Of a stretch of 10,363 bases of DNA, positions 6,993 through 10,363 are shown piece after piece (position 1 is the first letter of the stretch; each line of letters begins with the position of its first letter). The position numbers and the translations under genes are program-made. Source of the stretch: Clostridia bacterium (GTDB lineage Bacteria; Bacillota; Clostridia; Oscillospirales; Acutalibacteraceae); NCBI GenBank assembly GCA_900752115.1, contig CAADUC010000051.1:1-10363 (forward strand). The letters run 5' to 3'. The notes under the pieces are model-generated. The model was not told the origin of the DNA. It saw nothing but the letters and a program-made list of their open reading frames with translations, and searched no databases.

Positions 6993-7051
6993 GAGTTATT
7001 CGTTTTAATAAAAAAGTTATTCGCTTTAAGATGCCTTAAAGCGAATAACTC
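6993..7051. repeat. Array A: three copies of a GTTATTCGCTTTAA motif
   Basis: Copy 1 GAGTTATTCGTTTTAA (6993-7008), copy 2 GTTATTCGCTTTAA (7016-7029) in the same direction, and copy 3, the inverse of GAGTTATTCGCTTTAA (7036-7051). The spacers are 7 and 6 bases; copies 1 and 2 are phased by 21 bp (two helical turns). The order and spacing match array B at 8170-8226 on the other side of the regulator. These look like operator sites for a DNA-binding protein, most simply the HTH regulator they flank. Confidence 0.8.
7007..7049 (-). terminator. Rho-independent terminator of the regulator, made from array A
   Basis: Read on the minus strand, copies 3 and 2 form a perfect 15-base stem with a 4-base loop (7016-7030 with 7035-7049), followed by TTTTTTATT. 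It lies about 35 bases after the regulator stop. The same bases therefore serve as a terminator and as two of the three repeat copies. Confidence 0.75.
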
Positions 7052-7083
7052 ATTACAGATAATATTCTCCATCGTATAAACGC

Positions 7084-8115
7084 TCAGGCACGGGAGGTTG
7101 TGTCGCCCGCAAGAACATGGCGGTACATTTTCTCCACGGGTGAGCTCATGTTGATTGGCAGCAGGCGGATCTCGGGATGCTCGTGCTGAAAGACGACAAA
7201 AAGCTGGTGGGCAAAGCCCTGCCCCATCCATTCGAGGCTGTCAAAATCCAGCGTGACCTCCTCAAAGCGATCCATGCGGTTGCAGAGGCGCTTTGCCTGC
7301 GAGCGAGACACCGGTGAGCTGTCATAAATGTTCTTCAGCGGGATGCTCGTTTTCGTAAAGCCGCTGTCTGAATCGGCGTACCGGTCAAAAATCTCGGAAG
7401 TCTCCTTGTTGGAGGAGTTGGAAAGGCTCATATATACGCTCGTTCCGGGCACAGAGAATTCTTCCAGGTCGGCAAGGACGCTTTCCTCGTATTTGTCGAT
7501 GCAGAAGACCTTGCCGTCCGACAGGATGATAAAGTCATCCATCATGCGGGAAGAGAAGAAAATTCCCTCGCCGGAATGGTTGGCGGAGTCCGTTGTCAGC
7601 TTTCCCTTGAAGAGTTCGCATATGGCTTCCTCTGCTGTGGGGAAACCAAAGTGCTCCTGCAGTTTATGGAAGATTCCCACGCCGTTGTCGGAAATGATGA
7701 CTGCGGTGTTGACCGGATCACGGTCGACCCGGATATGCACCTCCGAAGCGAGCGAATGATCCATGACATTGTTGATCATTTCCGTGAAAGCATAGGCCCA
7801 GATGCCCTGCACGTTTTTCGGCTCGTCCTGAATGATCGGCGCAAGGTATTTCTGATAGGCGTACAGATCGGAATCCAGATCGCCCTTGCTGCGCTCCAGA
7901 CAGAATCTATATTGCTTGCGTACAAGCTCATACTGCCCGCGTTTTACGCGGCGGATGACGCCTTGATCGATCAGCTCGGAAATGTAGCTGTGCACGGTGT
8001 TCTGGTTGATGTCCATCGTTTCGGACACGGTTTTCGTAATGCGGGGATCCTGCTGCGATATCTTTTCCAGAATGTAGCGCAGGACGGCCTGCTTCTTTTC
8101 CTCCGTAAACTTCAT
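7084..8115 (-). CDS. HTH - GHKL ATPase - STAS-like (DUF4325) regulator
   Basis: 343-residue cytoplasmic protein with three parts. Residues about 5-65 are a winged helix-turn-helix, with recognition helix around NQNTVHSYISELIDQG. Residues about 100-230 are a GHKL/HATPase domain: N-box EMINNVMDHS (112-121), G1 box DNGVGI (143-148) and G2 box HSGEGI (180-185). Residues about 268-340 are a STAS-like DUF4325 domain around LDFDSLEWMGQGF. ATPase plus STAS recalls the SpoIIAB/SpoIIAA anti-sigma pair, here joined in one chain with a DNA-binding domain. The SpoIIAA phospho-serine position seems to be Gln or Gly. It is transcribed against the pilin and sortase operons, from a near-consensus promoter next to array B, behind an SD AAAGGA. 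Likely target: the flanking arrays, hence itself and the sortases. The signal it senses is unknown. Confidence 0.82.
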   Translation of the reverse strand: MKFTEEKKQAVLRYILEKISQQDPRITKTVSETMDINQNTVHSYISELIDQGVIRRVKRGQYELVRKQYRFCLERSKGDLDSDLYAYQKYLAPIIQDEPKNVQGIWAYAFTEMINNVMDHSLASEVHIRVDRDPVNTAVIISDNGVGIFHKLQEHFGFPTAEEAICELFKGKLTTDSANHSGEGIFFSSRMMDDFIILSDGKVFCIDKYEESVLADLEEFSVPGTSVYMSLSNSSNKETSEIFDRYADSDSGFTKTSIPLKNIYDSSPVSRSQAKRLCNRMDRFEEVTLDFDSLEWMGQGFAHQLFVVFQHEHPEIRLLPINMSSPVEKMYRHVLAGDTTSRA

Positions 8116-8138
8116 ACGATCGCATCCTTTCCGATGAA

Positions 8139-8167
8139 AGTATAAAGAATTCTGCCCAGCTTGTCAA
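8139..8167 (-). promoter_or_regulatory. Near-consensus sigma-A promoter of the regulator
   Basis: On the minus strand TTGACA (8162-8167) and TATACT (8139-8144) are separated by exactly 17 bases, 23 bases before the regulator ATG. Copy 1 of array B begins only 2 bases upstream of the -35, a position suited to autoregulation. Confidence 0.85.
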
Positions 8168-8169
8168 TC

Positions 8170-8226
8170 GTTATTCGCTTTAAAGAAAAAGTTATTCGCT
8201 TTAATGACGCTTAAAACGAATAACTC
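8170..8226. repeat. Array B: three copies of the GTTATTCGCTTTAA motif between divergent genes
   Basis: Copies at 8170-8183 and 8191-8204 (direct, 21 bp apart) and an inverted copy at 8211-8226 that is the exact complement of copy 1 of array A. Spacers are 7 and 6 bases, as in array A. The array fills the space between the regulator promoter and the sortase operon. Copies 2 and 3 can also form a minus-strand stem (one G-T pair) followed by TTTTTC, so a terminator-like role against antisense transcription is possible. Operator function is inferred from phasing, symmetry and position. Confidence 0.8.
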
Positions 8227-8239
8227 AGAACAATATGAC
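8211..8239 (+). promoter_or_regulatory. Weak candidate promoter of the sortase operon
   Basis: TTAAAA (8211-8216), inside copy 3 of array B, and TATGAC (8234-8239) are 17 bases apart, each matching 4 of 6 consensus bases. A protein bound to the array would cover this -35. The start of transcription is a guess; activation through the array would fit the weak match. Confidence 0.35.
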
Positions 8240-8264
8240 CCTAAAGTATGAAAAGGAGCATCCG

Positions 8265-9158
8265 ATGAAATACAAAAGAACGATTTATCTTGTTTCCGGC
8301 GCGGCGTGCCTGTTGCTCGCTGCCGGATTGATTCTGTACCCAATTCTGGGAAATGCGCTGGCGGAGAAGAACAAAAGCCTCGTGATGACGGAGTATTCCC
8401 GAGCTGTGGAAGAGATGACAGACACCCGTGTGGCGGAGATGCTCGCCGCGGCAGAGGCGTACAACGCGGCTCTATCTCCGATAGCGGTTTTGGGAGATGG
8501 AGTGTATTCTCTGACCGGCCTGACCGCGGCGCAAGAGCAATACGATGAGATTCTCGCCGTCAACGAGAGCGGCATCATGGGACAGTTGGAAATTCCCGAA
8601 CTGGACATCCGTCTGCCGATTTACCACGGCACGGACGGCAGCACGCTGGAGAAAGGCGCAGGGCATCTGCTGGGTTCATCGTTTCCCGTGGGCGGGAAAG
8701 GGACGCACGCCGTCCTGACCGGACACTCCGGCCTTTCCAGAGAAAAGATGCTGACGGATCTGGAAAAAATGAAGGTCGGAGACCGGTTCTTCCTGCATGT
8801 GCTGGATCGGACGTTGGCTTACGAAGTGCGGGATATTTTCACCGTCCTCCCGGATGATACGTCGCATCTCAGCATCCAGCAGGATGAAGACATGTGTACG
8901 CTCATCACCTGTACGCCCTACGGCGTCAACACGCACCGGCTATTGGTACAGGGATACTGCGTCCCTTATGAGCCGGAAGCCGTTTCTGCCGCAGCTGTGG
9001 AGGTAGCCGGAGAGGGCGGCAGAGTTTCCAGCTGGCAGCAGCAGTATTTCGACGGCATATACTACGGCGTTATTCTGGCGGACACCGCAGTCCTCGTATG
9101 GGTCATTGTACGGGAAACACGCCGGGATTATCGGAGGAAGGAGAAAATGAACGGATGA
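8265..9158 (+). CDS. Class C-like sortase 1 (pilin polymerase candidate)
   Basis: 297-residue membrane-bound transpeptidase. N-terminal membrane helix (about 7-28), a helical linker, the sortase core (about 105-235) and a C-terminal membrane helix (about 267-285) with a basic tail, the two-anchor layout of class C enzymes. Catalytic residues: His154 in LTGHSGL, Cys216 in TLITCTPYG and Arg225 in THRLLVQG. The core begins GQLEIPELDIRLPIYHG, typical of class C. I do not see the canonical DP[WFY] lid motif before the core; LGDGVYSL occupies that region. The enzyme should cut LPxTG pilins and join them through the pilin-motif lysine. ATG 8265 is preferred, 6 bases after AAAAGGAG; the in-frame ATG at 8235 lacks an SD. 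The stop overlaps sortase 2 (ATGA). Confidence 0.88.
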   Translation: MKYKRTIYLVSGAACLLLAAGLILYPILGNALAEKNKSLVMTEYSRAVEEMTDTRVAEMLAAAEAYNAALSPIAVLGDGVYSLTGLTAAQEQYDEILAVNESGIMGQLEIPELDIRLPIYHGTDGSTLEKGAGHLLGSSFPVGGKGTHAVLTGHSGLSREKMLTDLEKMKVGDRFFLHVLDRTLAYEVRDIFTVLPDDTSHLSIQQDEDMCTLITCTPYGVNTHRLLVQGYCVPYEPEAVSAAAVEVAGEGGRVSSWQQQYFDGIYYGVILADTAVLVWVIVRETRRDYRRKEKMNG

Positions 9159-9895
9159 AAACAAAAGTATTTACGGCAGCGTTGATTCTCTTCCTCTTGG
9201 GACTCTTGGTTGCCCTGATCCCTTCTTTCTCCGGACACCGACTGGAATCGCAGGTGGAACAGACCGCAGAACGGTTTAACGAAAGCATTCCCCAAAATGA
9301 GAACGAGAAATCCCCGTCTTTCACGGAATCGGAAGACGGGGATTTGCCATATCCGGAACTTTTCCGGGCGGCGCAAGAATATAACGAGAAACTGTACCGC
9401 AATCGGCAGACGGGCTTTACCAGCATTTCAGCGTATCAGGAGCCCGCCTTGTGCCTTTCGGATTACGGGATAGACGACGGGGTCTTCGGGACGGTATGCA
9501 TCCCCAAGCTTGGCGTAACGCTGCCCATTTATCTCGGCGCTTCGGAGGAGAATATGGCGAAGGGCGCGGCGCATCTTTCGCAGACGAGCCTGCCCATTGG
9601 CGGAGAAAATACAAACTGCGTTCTCGCCGGGCATTGCGGGTTTAACGGTGCAGATTACTTCCGCCATCTGTCCACGCTGACAGAGGGCGATGAGGTGATC
9701 CTGACGACGCTCTGGAGTGAGGATCATTACCGCGTGTCGGGCGTTGCCGTCATTGCTCCGGACGATATTGCCTCCGTCATGATACAGCCGGGAAGAGAAT
9801 TGCTGACGCTTCTCACCTGTCACCCCTATGCGTCCGGAGGAAAGTACCGGTTTTTAGCGGTCTGCGAAAAAGAGATTGCGGAGGTTGATCCATGA
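9155..9895 (+). CDS. Class C-like sortase 2
   Basis: 246-residue sortase with an N-terminal signal-anchor (about 5-24), an acidic linker (about 40-65) and a catalytic core (about 110-238). Catalytic residues: His160 in LAGHCGF, Cys222 in LLTCHPY and Arg232 in KYRFLAV. Unlike sortase 1 it ends soon after the core without a C-terminal membrane helix. It has an unusual Cys161 right after the catalytic His and no DP[WFY] lid. The core start TVCIPKLGVTLPIYLG fits class C, though some class D-like features are possible. It may handle the other substrate (LPMTG versus LPQTG) or wall anchoring. The start overlaps the sortase 1 stop (ATGA), with GGAGGAAGGAG upstream; its own stop overlaps the next gene. 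Confidence 0.85.
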   Translation: MKTKVFTAALILFLLGLLVALIPSFSGHRLESQVEQTAERFNESIPQNENEKSPSFTESEDGDLPYPELFRAAQEYNEKLYRNRQTGFTSISAYQEPALCLSDYGIDDGVFGTVCIPKLGVTLPIYLGASEENMAKGAAHLSQTSLPIGGENTNCVLAGHCGFNGADYFRHLSTLTEGDEVILTTLWSEDHYRVSGVAVIAPDDIASVMIQPGRELLTLLTCHPYASGGKYRFLAVCEKEIAEVDP

Positions 9896-10311
9896 AAAAG
9901 GAAGAATTCCGCCGGGGCGATGTATTTATGGCAGAGCTCCGATCCGAGCCGGGTTCGGTCGAGCATGGCCGCCGTCCGGTCGTCATTCTGCAAAACAACA
10001 TCGGAAATCTCTACGCGCCCACGCTGATCGTCGCGCCGATTACGTCCCAACCGCGGAAGCATGGCTGCCAGGTGACGCAGTATCCGGTGCCGCCAACAAC
10101 GTTCCTGCGAGATGGGAGCATCGTCCTCTTGGAGCAAATCACGACGATTGACAAGCGCCAATGCCGACAGTATCTGGGGTCTTTTGATGCCCGGCAGATG
10201 GATGCCATCCGCCGCTGCATCGAGATCAGCATCGGGCAGGACGTACCGGGAAAAAGTAAAGCGGATCAAGGCAGAACAAGCGGCTGCGGCTGGTGCGAAC
10301 GAATTATGTAG
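9892..10311 (+). CDS. MazF/PemK-family endoribonuclease toxin, apparently without antitoxin
   Basis: 139-residue protein aligning well by eye with Bacillus-type MazF: FRRGDVFMAEL at the start, GRRPVVILQNNIGN (26-39), TLIVAPITSQ (44-53), SIVLLEQITTIDK, and a C-terminal helix. Residues corresponding to the catalytic Arg25 and Thr48 of B. subtilis MazF are present (Arg28, Thr51), so it is probably an active mRNA-cutting RNase. About 20 extra residues at the C-terminus (rich in Gly, Lys, Cys) exceed the usual length. It starts in an ATGA overlap with sortase 2, so its translation is tied to the sortases. No antitoxin gene precedes it; one could follow beyond the window edge or act from elsewhere. 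Confidence 0.88.
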   Translation: MKKEEFRRGDVFMAELRSEPGSVEHGRRPVVILQNNIGNLYAPTLIVAPITSQPRKHGCQVTQYPVPPTTFLRDGSIVLLEQITTIDKRQCRQYLGSFDARQMDAIRRCIEISIGQDVPGKSKADQGRTSGCGWCERIM

Positions 10312-10363
10312 GAAGAGATTATCTCGATAAATTGCGAGGAAGTGGGTTCACCTTCAAATGGAT

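Noticed and set aside
7576..8145. Plus-strand ORF opposite the regulator
   Set aside because: The minus-strand frame carries HTH, ATPase and STAS motifs and a consensus promoter; the opposite frame has none.
6993..8226. Repeat arrays as a CRISPR
   Set aside because: Only three copies each, one inverted, with 6-7 base spacers and no cas genes.
6993..8226. Arrays as terminal repeats of an insertion sequence carrying the regulator
   Set aside because: They are direct rather than inverted overall, and the gene between is a regulator, not a transposase; no target-site duplication was seen.
8235..8264. ATG 8235 as start of sortase 1
   Set aside because: No SD, and the extension adds charged residues before the membrane helix; ATG 8265 follows AAAAGGAG.

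Overview
The window looks like accessory DNA from a low-to-mid GC gut Firmicute (Clostridia, probably Oscillospiraceae-like). The evidence is an AgrD/AgrB-type peptide system, strong AGGAGG ribosome binding sites, LPxTG surface proteins with their own sortases, a sigma-region-4-like protein of the kind common on clostridial conjugative elements, and a MazF-type RNase. No integrase, relaxase or tRNA is visible, so placement on an integrative element is inference. The organism assignment rests on gene content only.

Layout. (1) 1-371 holds no convincing gene: a GC-rich stretch of nested inverted repeats (9-86), then AT-rich DNA leading to the agr genes. (2) 372-1249 is an AT-rich agr module: a 50-residue AgrD-like propeptide (372-524), a hairpin terminator or attenuator, and an AgrB-like membrane protease. 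Two more terminators close it (1294-1333 and 1388-1429). No AgrC/AgrA partners are present. (3) 1516-2120 carries a sigma-70 region-4-like DNA-binding protein and a doubtful 42-residue ORF. (4) 2368-6928 is a pilus or surface-fibre operon: a 29-residue leader ORF overlapping a TTG-started, thioester-domain LPMTG protein with four CnaB/SpaA domains, then an LPQTG major-pilin-like protein with a pilin motif and E-box. (5) 7084-8115, on the opposite strand, encodes a one-chain regulator made of a winged HTH, a GHKL ATPase and a STAS-like DUF4325 domain. It is flanked on both sides by near-identical arrays of a 14-16 bp motif arranged direct-direct-inverted. (6) 8265-10311 is a translationally overlapping operon of two class C-like sortases and a MazF/PemK toxin.

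How it may work. The thioester protein would be the adhesive tip and the LPQTG protein the shaft, with the two sortases polymerising and anchoring them. The regulator splits the pilin genes from the sortase genes. The array on its upstream side lies between its near-consensus promoter and the sortase operon, so it probably controls itself and the sortases. The second array lies past its stop codon and doubles as its Rho-independent terminator. The agr genes could supply cell-density input, but nothing in the sequence links them directly to the pilus genes.

The most unusual signals are the paired three-site arrays around the HTH-ATPase-STAS regulator, the AgrD peptide with serine where the ring cysteine is expected, and the leader peptide overlapping the adhesin start codon.
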